DNA of 40,006 bases from Candidatus Krumholzibacteriia bacterium (GTDB taxonomy: Bacteria; Krumholzibacteriota; Krumholzibacteriia; LZORAL124-64-63): contig JANTFX010000016.1 in assembly GCA_024763215.1 (NCBI GenBank), forward strand, positions 1 to 40,006, given 5' to 3'. The first letter of the stretch is position 1, and every line of letters begins with the position of its first letter. Position numbers and translations under genes: made by a program. The notes under the pieces were generated by a model that saw only the letters and a program-made list of their open reading frames with translations, did no database searches and was not told the origin of the DNA. Of the stretch, positions 16,922 to 24,729 are shown piece after piece.

Positions 16922-18100
16922 ATGTCGATTCGTCGTTACCAAGCCCGGTTGTGCGTGCCCGTCGTGTTGATGGGGGTGCTGCTCCTGTCCCTTTCCGCCG
17001 TGGCGCAGGACAAAGACAACGCCCAGCTCCAGCGGGATTTCACGTTTTCCGCCGCCACCTTGACCGTCCTGGACATGATCGGCCGGGTGGAGATCATGCC
17101 TGCGCAGGGGCCGGACTTCCTGGTGACCGTGCACGTCAGGGGCCAGGACGCGGATCCGCAGATCCTGAAGTTCTTGGAGAAGAAGGGCAAGGACCCCTCC
17201 CTGATGATCCAGTTCCCCGTGGAGGAGCACCGCGAATACGTCTACCCGCCCCTGGGGCGTGACGGCCGGACGACCATCACCTACCGCCAGGACAAGCCCC
17301 GGCAGGAATCATGGCTCAAGAACCTGCTGGGCGAGATCACCGGCAAGCGGGTGACCGTCAGGGGGCGTGGCAAGGGGCTGGAAGTGTGGGCCGATCTGAC
17401 CATCGCGGTGCCCGAGGGAGGGCGGTTGAAGGTCGTGGACCGCGTGGGCGAGATCACCGCCGACGGGGTCACTGGCGACCTGGATCTTGATACCAGCAGG
17501 GGCGACATCGAGGTCCGCGACCATGATGGCGGCCTCGTGGCCGATACCGGCAGCGGTGCGGTGGATGTGACGGACATCAAGGGGGATGTCGTCATCGATA
17601 CGGGCAGCGGCTCGGTGACCGCAGGGGGGGTCAACGGACCCCGGCTGGATATCGACACGGGCAGCGGCTCGGTGAGCGTGAAGGGCATCGAAACGGACAA
17701 GATCCATGTGGACACCGGCAGCGGCTCGGTGCGCGTGGACCAGGCCTCGTGCCGGAAGCTGGACGTGGACACCGGCAGCGGCGGGGTGCGCGCGGACGGC
17801 ATCGCCGCCGAGCGGGTGGTGATCGACACGGGCAGCGGTTCGGTGGAACTCATGCTGCTGGGGATGGGCGGCGGCCGCTACGAAATCGACACCGGCAGCG
17901 GCAGCATCAACCTCGGGGTGCCCGCCGGCGCCTCGGCCAGGATCTCAGCCGAGACCAGTTCCGGCGGCGTCCGCTGCCATCTGCAGGGAGCCGAGATCAT
18001 CCACCAGAAACGCAACGAGATGGAAGTGGTCATCGGCGGCGGCGATGCCCAGGTCATCCTGGACGCCGGCAGCGGGACCATCACCCTGGAAAATCACTGA
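16922..18100 (+). CDS. DUF4097-type exported beta-repeat protein with D-T-G-S-G-S repeats
   Basis: 392 residues. A signal peptide (1-29, ends A-V-A-Q) is followed by an N-terminal beta region with a charged insert (about 80-130). Roughly ten beta-strand turns built on [VI]-x-[IV]-D-T-G-S-G-S-V with a period near 19-21 residues occupy about 180-392. This is the DUF4097 or 'toastrack' style: a right-handed beta-solenoid whose Gly/Ser turns line up. No catalytic residues are seen. Members are often encoded near envelope-stress systems; function is unproven. AGGAGG (16911-16916) fixes the start. Its stop overlaps the converging methyltransferase gene by seven bases. Confidence 0.8.
   Translation: MSIRRYQARLCVPVVLMGVLLLSLSAVAQDKDNAQLQRDFTFSAATLTVLDMIGRVEIMPAQGPDFLVTVHVRGQDADPQILKFLEKKGKDPSLMIQFPVEEHREYVYPPLGRDGRTTITYRQDKPRQESWLKNLLGEITGKRVTVRGRGKGLEVWADLTIAVPEGGRLKVVDRVGEITADGVTGDLDLDTSRGDIEVRDHDGGLVADTGSGAVDVTDIKGDVVIDTGSGSVTAGGVNGPRLDIDTGSGSVSVKGIETDKIHVDTGSGSVRVDQASCRKLDVDTGSGGVRADGIAAERVVIDTGSGSVELMLLGMGGGRYEIDTGSGSINLGVPAGASARISAETSSGGVRCHLQGAEIIHQKRNEMEVVIGGGDAQVILDAGSGTITLENH
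17535..17910 (+). repeat. Coding tandem repeat (about 57-60 base period) in the DUF4097 gene
   Basis: At least six near-copies of GACACGGGCAGCGGCTCGGT recur in frame, encoding D-T-G-S-G-S-V. The copies are similar enough in DNA for slippage or recombination to change repeat number. Confidence 0.75.
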
Positions 18101-18909
18101 CCGCCGCGTCGGACGAGCACTTCCAGCTGGTAGGGCGGTCTGCGCCCGTCCAGGGGCCGGCCCGCGGCGTCACAGGAGGCGATCCTGCGCAGACGTGAGC
18201 GGGCGACCACCCGGTCCCATTGCCCCTGGTCGTAGGTGCGCAGATCGTAGCGCTGGTCCAGATGGGTGGTGCCCCGGGGTCTGATGACGCTCAGGTGGCT
18301 GATCACGGTCTCGATCCTGGCGCGCGGCGTGCCCGGTTCGGGCGGCAGGTAGTTCACGAGCTGGCTCACGCGGCAGCGCCCCCGGACCCCTTCCCACACG
18401 TCCTCCTCCGGCTCCAGGTGCCGGTAATCCGTCAGGCTGACCCCCACGATGTAAACTCCCTGCGGCTCGAGCAACACCGCCATCTGGTCCAGGTGGGCGA
18501 CCAGCGCCCGGTCGGTGGGCAGGTGCCGGATGGAATTGACGGGGTTGACGGCCACATCCACGCAGCTCGGAGCGATCCCCGCCGCGCGGGCCGCGGCCTG
18601 GAAGGATGCCATGTCGGCCTGGAACAGGATCGCCCCGGCCAGCTCCCCGCGCCGGCGGGCGTAGGCGAGCATGGCCGGATCGCGGTCGAAGCCGGCCACC
18701 CGAAAGCCGCGGCGGCGGGCCAGGCGCAGGTAGCGCCCGGTGCCGCAGGCGGGCTCGAACCACAGCGGGTTTTCGGGGCCGGCCCGGTCGCCCCGGCGCC
18801 GGATGATCCGCAGGAACGCCTCGACCTCGCCCCGGGTGCCGGGGGTGTTGAGGATGTCGTAGACCGCGGGGGCGGGGTAGGGGTTCTCAGGGTCGTCAGG
18901 GCGTTTCAT
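18094..18909 (-). CDS. Class I SAM-dependent methyltransferase
   Basis: 271 residues. Motif I is F51-E-P-A-C-G-T-G, motif II is G-F-D-R-D-P-A-M-L, and a motif III/IV-like V-D-V-A-V-N-P-V-N-S follows. No targeting signal, so it is cytosolic. The N-P-V-N-S segment differs from the N-P-P-Y of DNA or protein-Gln methyltransferases, so a small-molecule substrate is more likely, but none can be named. GGAG upstream of the ATG supports the start. It diverges from the tricorn gene. Confidence 0.82.
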   Translation of the reverse strand: MKRPDDPENPYPAPAVYDILNTPGTRGEVEAFLRIIRRRGDRAGPENPLWFEPACGTGRYLRLARRRGFRVAGFDRDPAMLAYARRRGELAGAILFQADMASFQAAARAAGIAPSCVDVAVNPVNSIRHLPTDRALVAHLDQMAVLLEPQGVYIVGVSLTDYRHLEPEEDVWEGVRGRCRVSQLVNYLPPEPGTPRARIETVISHLSVIRPRGTTHLDQRYDLRTYDQGQWDRVVARSRLRRIASCDAAGRPLDGRRPPYQLEVLVRRGGQ

Positions 18910-19026
18910 GGGCCGCTCCGGGTTGGTCTTGCCTCGTGGGGGATCCGATGCAACATTCTACCTGGAATTTCGCATGAATCATCGGCCTGTTTCGGCTCGT
19001 CACCACTTTCTTCGGGAGGCATCATC

Positions 19027-22000
19027 GTGAATCGCCTGCGTGTAGTTCTGGTCCTGGCGGCATTGCTCGCCACGGCGGCCGTGGCCACGACCGCCAACGC
19101 CGCCGCGGAATCCCCCGGCTATGTCATGCGCTACGCCGACATCGGCCACGGCCGGATCGTCTTCACCTACGAGGACGACCTGTGGCTGGTGCCCGAGATC
19201 GGCGGGGACGCCCGCCGCGTCACGAGCAACCCGGGTCTGGAACTGGGCGCGAAGATCTCCCCGGACGGGACGATGGTGGCCTTCACCGGCAACTACGACG
19301 GGGGCATGGATATCTACGTCATGCCCCTCGAGGGCGGCGTGCCGCACCGTTTGACCTACCACCCGGCGGTGGACATGGTGTGCGGCTGGACCCCCGACGG
19401 CAAGAACGTGGTCTTCTCCTCCAACCGCCAGGCGCCCGCCTTTGCCAGCGAACTGTACCGGGTTTCGGTGGACGGCGGCATGCCCGTCAAGCTGGCGGTG
19501 GACCGCGGTTCCCTGGCTTCGATCGCTCCGGACGGCACGGCCATGGCCTACAACCGCTACGGCCGCCACGTGCGGACCTGGAAACGGTACCAGGGCGGCA
19601 ACGCCCAGGATATCTGGATCAAGGATTTCCAGGGCGGCGGCATCACCCGCCTGACCGACTGGTCCGGCAGCGACCAGTTCCCCATGTGGTCGGCCGACGG
19701 CCATATCTACTTCGCCAGCGACCGTCAGGACGGCACCCTGAACATCTACGGCTACGACACGGCGACCAAGGCCACCAGCCGCCTGACGTTCTTCACCGAC
19801 TACGACGTGAAGTACCCCAGCCTGGGTGAGGGCAAGATCATCTTCCAGTACGGCCCCGGCCTGAGCGTGCTGGACCTGGCCACGGGCAAGGTGGCCGCGG
19901 TGCCGATCACCATCCCCTCGGACCGGCGTCTGGTGCGGACGGAACTGGTCGCGCCCAAGCCCCGGACCGGGTCTTTCAGCCTCTCTCCCGGGGGCGAACG
20001 CGCCCTGATCGAGGCCCGCGGCGAGATCCTCAACCTGCCCACCGACGAGGGCGATCCCCTGGTGCTGACGCGCACACCCGGCAGCCGGGAAAAGGACGCG
20101 GCCTGGAGCCCGGACGGGCGCTGGGTGGCCCTGGTCTCGGACCGCACGGGCGAGGAGCAGATCTACCTGCTGGACCAGCACGGGCGCCGCGAGTGGAAGC
20201 AGCTGACCGACGGCCCCTTCGACTTCATCATGCAGCCGGTGTGGTCTCCGGACAGCAAATCCCTGCTGTTCGCCGACAAGTTCATGAAGCTGCACCTGGT
20301 CGATGCCGCCTCGGGCAAGGTGCGCGAGATCGCCCACAGCGATTACGACGACGCCTGGGAGCGCTGGGGCATCCAGGACTACGTCTGGTCGCCGGACAGC
20401 CGCTGGGTCGCCTACACGTCCCAGACCGCCAACATGAACGAGGCCATCTGGCTGTACGACACCACCTCGGGCAAGAGCACCAAGTTGACCGACGACATGA
20501 CGCAGGATTGGTCGCCGTCGTTCTCGCGCGACGGCAAGTATCTCTACTTCCTGTCCAGCCGCACCTTCGCTCCCCTGATGGGCCGCCAGGACCAGAACCA
20601 CGTGTTCCTGAAGACGGCCCTGCCCTACGTCGTGCTGCTGCGCGACGGCGTGCGCTCGCCTTTCTACACCGAGGACACCGAGGTGGCGATCAAGGCTGAC
20701 GGCAAGGAGAAGAAGCAGGACAAGAAGGACAAGAAGAAGGATGAGGGTCCGGACCACGCTGCGGCGACCGCCATCGACCTGGACGGCATCGGCGGCCGGA
20801 TCCTCGCCTGCGAAGGTGTCAAGCCGGGCAACTACTTCCGCCTCAAGGCCGTCGACGGCGGCTTCGTCATGCTGCGCAAGGACGAGTCCGAGTTCTCCAA
20901 GTACCAGAACGTGGACGACCACACCGGCGGCGCCCTGGATCTGGTGGGCTACCAGCTCGCGGACAAGGAGCTGAAGGACCTGCTGCCGGGCATTGCCAAC
21001 TATCACCTGAGCGCCGACGGCAAGCAGCTGATCTACCGGGCCGGTGCGCAGTATGGCATGGTGGACGCGGGGAAGGGGGCCAAGGTCGGCGACGGCAAGA
21101 TCGATCCCGCGGTGGTCAAGCTGACGGTGGACCGCATGCAGGAATTCCCGCAGATCTTCCGCGAGGCCTGGCGCATCGAACGCAACTGGTTCTACGACGC
21201 CAACATGCACGGCGTGGACTGGCAGGCGATGTACGAGAAGTACGCCCCGTTCGTGGCCGGCTGCGGCACCCGCAGCGATCTGAACTACCTGATCGGTGAG
21301 ATGATCGCCGAGCTGAACATCGGGCACACCTACGTGTACGGCGGCGATTTCGAGGACACCGGCGCCCGCATCCCCACGGGTCTGCTCGGGTGCGAGTTCG
21401 GCGCGGACAAGGGCGCAGACCACTACCGGATCAGCCGCATCATTCCCGGCGTGCCCTGGGACCCGCAGTACCGGTCGCCCTTGCAGGAGCCCGGCGTGGG
21501 AGTCCACGCGGGGGATTACCTGCTGGCGGTCGACGGCGAGGATGTCACCACCGGTGACAACGTGTTCGCCCACCTGCAGGACCGGGCCGGCAAGATGGTG
21601 ACCCTGACCGTCAGCAACAGTGATTCGGGTAAGAAGCCGCGCGAGGTGCGCGTCAAGACCCTGGGCAGTGAGCGCGGCCTGCGCTACCGGGCCTGGGTCG
21701 ATGCGAACCTGCAGCACGTGGACGAGCTGAGCGGCGGCAAGGTGGCCTACGTGCACATGCCCGATATGGGCGAGAAGGGTCTGGTGGAATTCGGCCGCTC
21801 CTACTACCCCCAGACCGGCAAGCAGGCCATGATCTTCGACGACCGCTACAACGGCGGCGGATTCGTCGGCGACATGGTCATCGACCGCCTCGAAAGGCAG
21901 CTGTGGGCCATCACCCAGCCCCGCGAGGGCAAGGGTGGACGCAACCCCGAGCGGGTGTTCCACGGCCCCCTGGTCGTGCTGATCAACGGCGACACCTACA

Positions 22001-22374
22001 GCAACGGCGAGTTCTTCGCCGAGGCCGTCAAACGCAAGGGCCTGGCCACCCTCATCGGCGAGCGCACCTGGGGTGGCTCGACGGGCATGGAACCGCATGA
22101 GGACCTGGTGGACGGCGGCGCGGTCACCCCGCCCCAGTTCGGCCTGTACGGTCTGGACGGTACCTGGCCCATCGAGGGCTGGGGCGTGACGCCGGACATC
22201 GTGGTGGTGAACGTTCCGGACGACGCCGTGGCCGGCAAGGACGACCAGCTCGACTTCGCCGTGCAGTACCTGCTGCAGCAGCTCGAGGACAACCCCGGCA
22301 AGTGGGCGATCCCACCGGTACCGCAGTACCCGGTCAAGGCCCGGCCCAAGATGAGTGCGGGGAAGACGGAGTAG
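19027..22374 (+). CDS. Tricorn-type protease (S41 family) with signal peptide
   Basis: 1115 residues from GTG with GGGAGG (19014-19019). The signal peptide (1-28, ends A-N-A-A-A) shows it is exported. Then come WD40/PD40-like propellers (about 30-555), a lysine-rich linker (about 558-575), a helical C1 domain, a PDZ domain (G-V-G-V-H-A-G-D-Y-L-L-A-V-D-G) and the S41 core. Catalytic residues by alignment to archaeal tricorn: H767 in I-G-H-T-Y-V, nucleophile S992 in D-T-Y-S-N-G-E, and E1050 in E-G-W-G-V-T-P-D; the S-to-E distance of 58 equals that of tricorn (S965/E1023). The residue before the His is Gly, where tricorn has Ser745. It probably degrades oligopeptides in the periplasm. Confidence 0.93.
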   Translation: MNRLRVVLVLAALLATAAVATTANAAAESPGYVMRYADIGHGRIVFTYEDDLWLVPEIGGDARRVTSNPGLELGAKISPDGTMVAFTGNYDGGMDIYVMPLEGGVPHRLTYHPAVDMVCGWTPDGKNVVFSSNRQAPAFASELYRVSVDGGMPVKLAVDRGSLASIAPDGTAMAYNRYGRHVRTWKRYQGGNAQDIWIKDFQGGGITRLTDWSGSDQFPMWSADGHIYFASDRQDGTLNIYGYDTATKATSRLTFFTDYDVKYPSLGEGKIIFQYGPGLSVLDLATGKVAAVPITIPSDRRLVRTELVAPKPRTGSFSLSPGGERALIEARGEILNLPTDEGDPLVLTRTPGSREKDAAWSPDGRWVALVSDRTGEEQIYLLDQHGRREWKQLTDGPFDFIMQPVWSPDSKSLLFADKFMKLHLVDAASGKVREIAHSDYDDAWERWGIQDYVWSPDSRWVAYTSQTANMNEAIWLYDTTSGKSTKLTDDMTQDWSPSFSRDGKYLYFLSSRTFAPLMGRQDQNHVFLKTALPYVVLLRDGVRSPFYTEDTEVAIKADGKEKKQDKKDKKKDEGPDHAAATAIDLDGIGGRILACEGVKPGNYFRLKAVDGGFVMLRKDESEFSKYQNVDDHTGGALDLVGYQLADKELKDLLPGIANYHLSADGKQLIYRAGAQYGMVDAGKGAKVGDGKIDPAVVKLTVDRMQEFPQIFREAWRIERNWFYDANMHGVDWQAMYEKYAPFVAGCGTRSDLNYLIGEMIAELNIGHTYVYGGDFEDTGARIPTGLLGCEFGADKGADHYRISRIIPGVPWDPQYRSPLQEPGVGVHAGDYLLAVDGEDVTTGDNVFAHLQDRAGKMVTLTVSNSDSGKKPREVRVKTLGSERGLRYRAWVDANLQHVDELSGGKVAYVHMPDMGEKGLVEFGRSYYPQTGKQAMIFDDRYNGGGFVGDMVIDRLERQLWAITQPREGKGGRNPERVFHGPLVVLINGDTYSNGEFFAEAVKRKGLATLIGERTWGGSTGMEPHEDLVDGGAVTPPQFGLYGLDGTWPIEGWGVTPDIVVVNVPDDAVAGKDDQLDFAVQYLLQQLEDNPGKWAIPPVPQYPVKARPKMSAGKTE

Positions 22375-22405
22375 GCGGCTTGCCCGTCATGCAGTGAAGA
22401 TGCCA

Positions 22406-22430
22406 GACCCCCGGCTGACGGCCGGGGGTC
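22406..22430 (+). terminator. Terminator-like hairpin after tricorn
   Basis: A perfect ten-base stem (GACCCCCGGC 22406-22415 with GCCGGGGGTC 22421-22430) with five-base loop, followed by the weak T-tract CGGTTTATGTT. Confidence 0.65.
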
Positions 22431-22439
22431 CGGTTTATG

Positions 22440-22468
22440 TTCAACTCTTTCCAGTAAGCTGATAGAAT
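22440..22468 (+). promoter_or_regulatory. Candidate promoter of the lipoprotein gene
   Basis: TTCAAC (22440-22445), 17-base spacer, TAGAAT (22463-22468). The -35 is weak. It lies directly after the tricorn hairpin and about 60 bases before the ATG at 22530. Confidence 0.4.
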
Positions 22469-22529
22469 GGCACCAGTATTTCAGTTTGAATTCCAGGCCA
22501 AGGATTGCGGTCATCCGGGGGGGGGTCTG

Positions 22530-23312
22530 ATGAAAATGCGGTTGACGATTCTCGGTGCGGCCCTGGCCGCCGCCCTTGTTCTCTTTGCTGCTTGCAACGA
22601 CGACGACGGGCCTGCCGGCCCCGAACTATTCCAGGTGGTCCTCGAGGTCACGGATCCTGATGGCGCGCCCGTGGCCGGCCTCGAACTGGGCCTGGCTCCG
22701 GACACACCCTTCTACATGGATGGAAAAGTCTCATCGGAGGTGGTTTCGGATTCGGAACCGGGCCTGGACCTGCCCTACCCCGTGCCGTTCAACCCCAGCG
22801 TGATGATCAAGTTCACGACGGCGCAGCAAGGAACCGTGAGCGTGGTCATCGAGGATGTGGCGGGGGATCCAGTGCGGCACCTGTATCGGGAGGACCAGCA
22901 GGCCGGATTGCGTACCATTATGTGGAACGGCCAGGATGATGACCAGGCCACTGCTCCGGCCGGCGTCTATTTTGCCCACCTGACCCAGATCGAGGCCGAA
23001 TCGGGAAACACGTTGCTGGACGAGCGCAGGCCCATGTTGATGGCGAACTTCTACGCCAACCAGGCATTGGTCGGCACCACCGACGCCGAGGGGCGCATCG
23101 TCCTGTCGGACGAGCGCCTGTTCCCCTACCTGTTCGATGTGGATCCCTTCCCCGCCACGGACGAAAACGGCCTGACCATCGGCACCATCACCCTGACCCC
23201 GGCCATGCGTTTCTACTTCACCGATCCCGGTTCAAACCGGACCGTCCGTTACAACGGTCAGGTGACCGGCAGCACGATACTTCAGTTCGTATGGGATCCG
23301 CAGGGAGGGTAA
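22530..23312 (+). CDS. Lipoprotein with internal FlgD Ig-like domain
   Basis: 260 residues. The signal sequence ends L-F-A-A-C at C22-like position (less usual lipobox, F at -3), followed by an acidic N-D-D-D stretch that favours outer-membrane sorting. A first beta segment has V-T-D-P-D-G-A-P-V-A-G-L. A FlgD-like domain (about 72-160) follows with Y-P-V-P-F-N-P-S, I-E-D-V-A-G-D-P-V-R and A-P-A-G-V-Y-F-A-H-L. A further beta domain of about 100 residues follows, so here the FlgD-like domain is internal rather than at the C-terminus as in the GH57 protein. The ATG is chosen for the GGGGGGG run eight bases upstream. Function unknown. Confidence 0.75.
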   Translation: MKMRLTILGAALAAALVLFAACNDDDGPAGPELFQVVLEVTDPDGAPVAGLELGLAPDTPFYMDGKVSSEVVSDSEPGLDLPYPVPFNPSVMIKFTTAQQGTVSVVIEDVAGDPVRHLYREDQQAGLRTIMWNGQDDDQATAPAGVYFAHLTQIEAESGNTLLDERRPMLMANFYANQALVGTTDAEGRIVLSDERLFPYLFDVDPFPATDENGLTIGTITLTPAMRFYFTDPGSNRTVRYNGQVTGSTILQFVWDPQGG

Positions 23313-23436
23313 GCGGCCAGGCCCCAGGCCAGTCGGTCGGGACCGCGCAACAGAAGTAACCGCATGCCCCGCACGTACTTTTTGTTTTGCAGCTAATTCA
23401 GACCTTTTTTCTAGGTGTGATGATTCAAGATTTTAT

Positions 23437-23466
23437 TTGAAATTTAAGACTGTTTGGGTGTATAAT
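23437..23466 (+). promoter_or_regulatory. Sigma70-type promoter of third small secreted protein
   Basis: TTGAAA (23437-23442), 18-base spacer, perfect TATAAT (23461-23466), in a sharply AT-rich stretch (about 23385-23490). The leader is about 36 bases and contains GGAGGGAG before the ATG. Confidence 0.72.
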
Positions 23467-23508
23467 ATCAACTCACGATTCACAAATTCATCATTGGAGG
23501 GAGACGTC

Positions 23509-23937
23509 ATGAAGAGAATGATCACGTTGGCCGCCTTGCTTGCCCTGCTGCTGCCCACCCTGGCCCTGGCCTGCCATGTCACCGAGGTTACCGCGGATGC
23601 GGACTGCAACGGCTGGAATCTGTGCGCCACGGTTTATTTCAGCAGCAGCGTGGACGAGGGGAATCTGTGTTATCAGGTTCTGCTTTTCGATGATACCGGC
23701 GCCGAGGTCAATCGTCTGGAAGAGTGCCAGATGGTCAGCCACGAGTCCGGTGTCGGCGGGGAGTACACCTATTGTTTCAGCGGCATCTGGGACGGCGAGC
23801 ACCAGTCCGGAGGGTTCCATGTCCAGATCTGCGCGAGCCTCAATGGTGGCACCGCCCAGAGCTATGATTTCGACCTGAACTGCACCGTGGATGATGAATC
23901 CACCTCCTTCAGCACGGTCAAGGCGCTGTATCGGTAA
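23509..23937 (+). CDS. Small secreted eight-cysteine protein with C-terminal FSTVKALYR motif
   Basis: 142 residues; no named family recognised. A signal peptide (1-21, ends A-L-A) is followed by C-H-V-T-E-V and a beta-sandwich-like domain with eight cysteines in the mature chain, an even number fitting disulfides. The body does not align obviously to the pair at 8500 and 9298, yet the tail is clearly related: C-T-V-D-D-E-S-T-S-F-S-T-V-K-A-L-Y-R against C-D-P-V-A-D-D-A-A-S-F-G-S-L-K-G-M-Y-R. Strong own promoter and terminator. An extracellular or surface location is likely; role unknown. Confidence 0.82.
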   Translation: MKRMITLAALLALLLPTLALACHVTEVTADADCNGWNLCATVYFSSSVDEGNLCYQVLLFDDTGAEVNRLEECQMVSHESGVGGEYTYCFSGIWDGEHQSGGFHVQICASLNGGTAQSYDFDLNCTVDDESTSFSTVKALYR

Positions 23938-23969
23938 CCCCGAACCACCAACCGAATTTTCAGGAATGG

Positions 23970-23997
23970 ACCCGGGGTAACCCGGGTTCGTTCTTTT
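23970..23997 (+). terminator. Rho-independent terminator after third small secreted protein
   Basis: ACCCGGG (23970-23976) and CCCGGGT (23981-23987) with loop GTAA, then TCGTTCTTTT. Confidence 0.8.
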
Positions 23998-24056
23998 CCG
24001 GCGGCGGGGGATTTGCGCCGGCAGGCCGGCCATCTCCCCCTGCCGGATACTAATGG

Positions 24057-24086
24057 TTACCAATTGAACACGCTTTGCGGTAGAGT
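24057..24086 (+). promoter_or_regulatory. Possible promoter of the lemA operon
   Basis: TTACCA (24057-24062), 18-base spacer, TAGAGT (24081-24086). Each box matches four of six consensus bases. The 18-base spacing agrees with stronger promoters in the window. Confidence 0.35.
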
Positions 24087-24144
24087 CCTTCCATCAAATG
24101 AAATTTATAGCAGCACTGTTCTCACGTTCGGGGGAGCGTAAACG

Positions 24145-24726
24145 ATGACCCTGTTCCTCATCCTGCTCGTCGGTTTGCTCATCTACGCCACCATCACCTA
24201 CAACCGTCTGGTGGGGTTGCGGCAGCGCTGCGACAACGCCTTCGGCGATATCGATGTCCAGTTGAAGCGGCGCTGGGACCTGGTGCCCGCCCTCGTCGAG
24301 GTCGTGCGCGGTTATGCGGGCCATGAACACGAGGTGCTGGCCGAGGTGGTGGCTGCGCGTGGCCGGGCCATGGCGTCCCGGTCGGGGCCTGACGGTTTGA
24401 CCCGGCGGGGGGATCTCGAAACCGGCCTCGCCTCGGCCCTGCGCGGGGTCTTTGTCCTGGTCGAGGACTATCCGGTGCTGAAGGCGGACCGCAACTTCCT
24501 CGATCTTCACAAGAGCCTGGTGGCCATCGAGGACGACCTCCAGCACGCCCGGCGCTACTACAACGCTGTTGTTCGCGATCTCAATACCCTGCGCCAGAGC
24601 TTCCCCGCCAGCCTGGTCGGTGCTGCGACGGGCGTGAGTCCCGGAGAGTTCTTTCAGGTCGAGGACGAGCAGAGGTCGGTGCCGGATCTTGAACTGATAT
24701 CGCGTGAATCCAGCCACGGGGAGTGA
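24145..24726 (+). CDS. lemA: LemA-family membrane-anchored protein
   Basis: 193 residues. One N-terminal membrane helix (about 2-19) is followed by the family hallmark Y-N-R-L-V-G-L-R-Q-R-C-D-N-A-F-G-D-I and D-V-Q-L-K-R-R-W-D-L-V-P. A long antiparallel helical bundle follows, with the closing A-R-R-Y-Y-N-A-V-V-R-D-L-N and F-P segment. LemA proteins have an exposed helical domain; the molecular job is unclear. They are very often encoded with DUF2207/TPM-type membrane proteins, as here: the next ATG is three bases after this stop. GGGGGAG (24130-24136) supports the start. Confidence 0.92.
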   Translation: MTLFLILLVGLLIYATITYNRLVGLRQRCDNAFGDIDVQLKRRWDLVPALVEVVRGYAGHEHEVLAEVVAARGRAMASRSGPDGLTRRGDLETGLASALRGVFVLVEDYPVLKADRNFLDLHKSLVAIEDDLQHARRYYNAVVRDLNTLRQSFPASLVGAATGVSPGEFFQVEDEQRSVPDLELISRESSHGE

Positions 24727-24729
24727 CCG

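Noticed and set aside
17535-17910. Regular short DNA repeats that could suggest a CRISPR array
   Set aside because: The repeats are in frame inside the DUF4097 gene, encode D-T-G-S-G-S and have no unique spacers of CRISPR size.
19000-22098. Long open frame (about 1030 codons) on the minus strand opposite the tricorn gene
   Set aside because: It is the mirror of a strongly supported gene in GC-rich sequence. Its translation is low-complexity (V, G, A, H, Q, D rich) with no recognisable domain.
23313-23436. Possible terminator after the FlgD-domain lipoprotein gene
   Set aside because: CGGTC-GG-GACCG near 23335 has a two-base loop and no adjacent T-run; the T-rich stretches near 23380 and 23405 have no stem before them.
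24064-24086. TTGAAC ... TAGAGT as a promoter for lemA
   Set aside because: The spacer is only 11 bases; TTACCA at 24057 with 18 bases is the better, though weak, choice.
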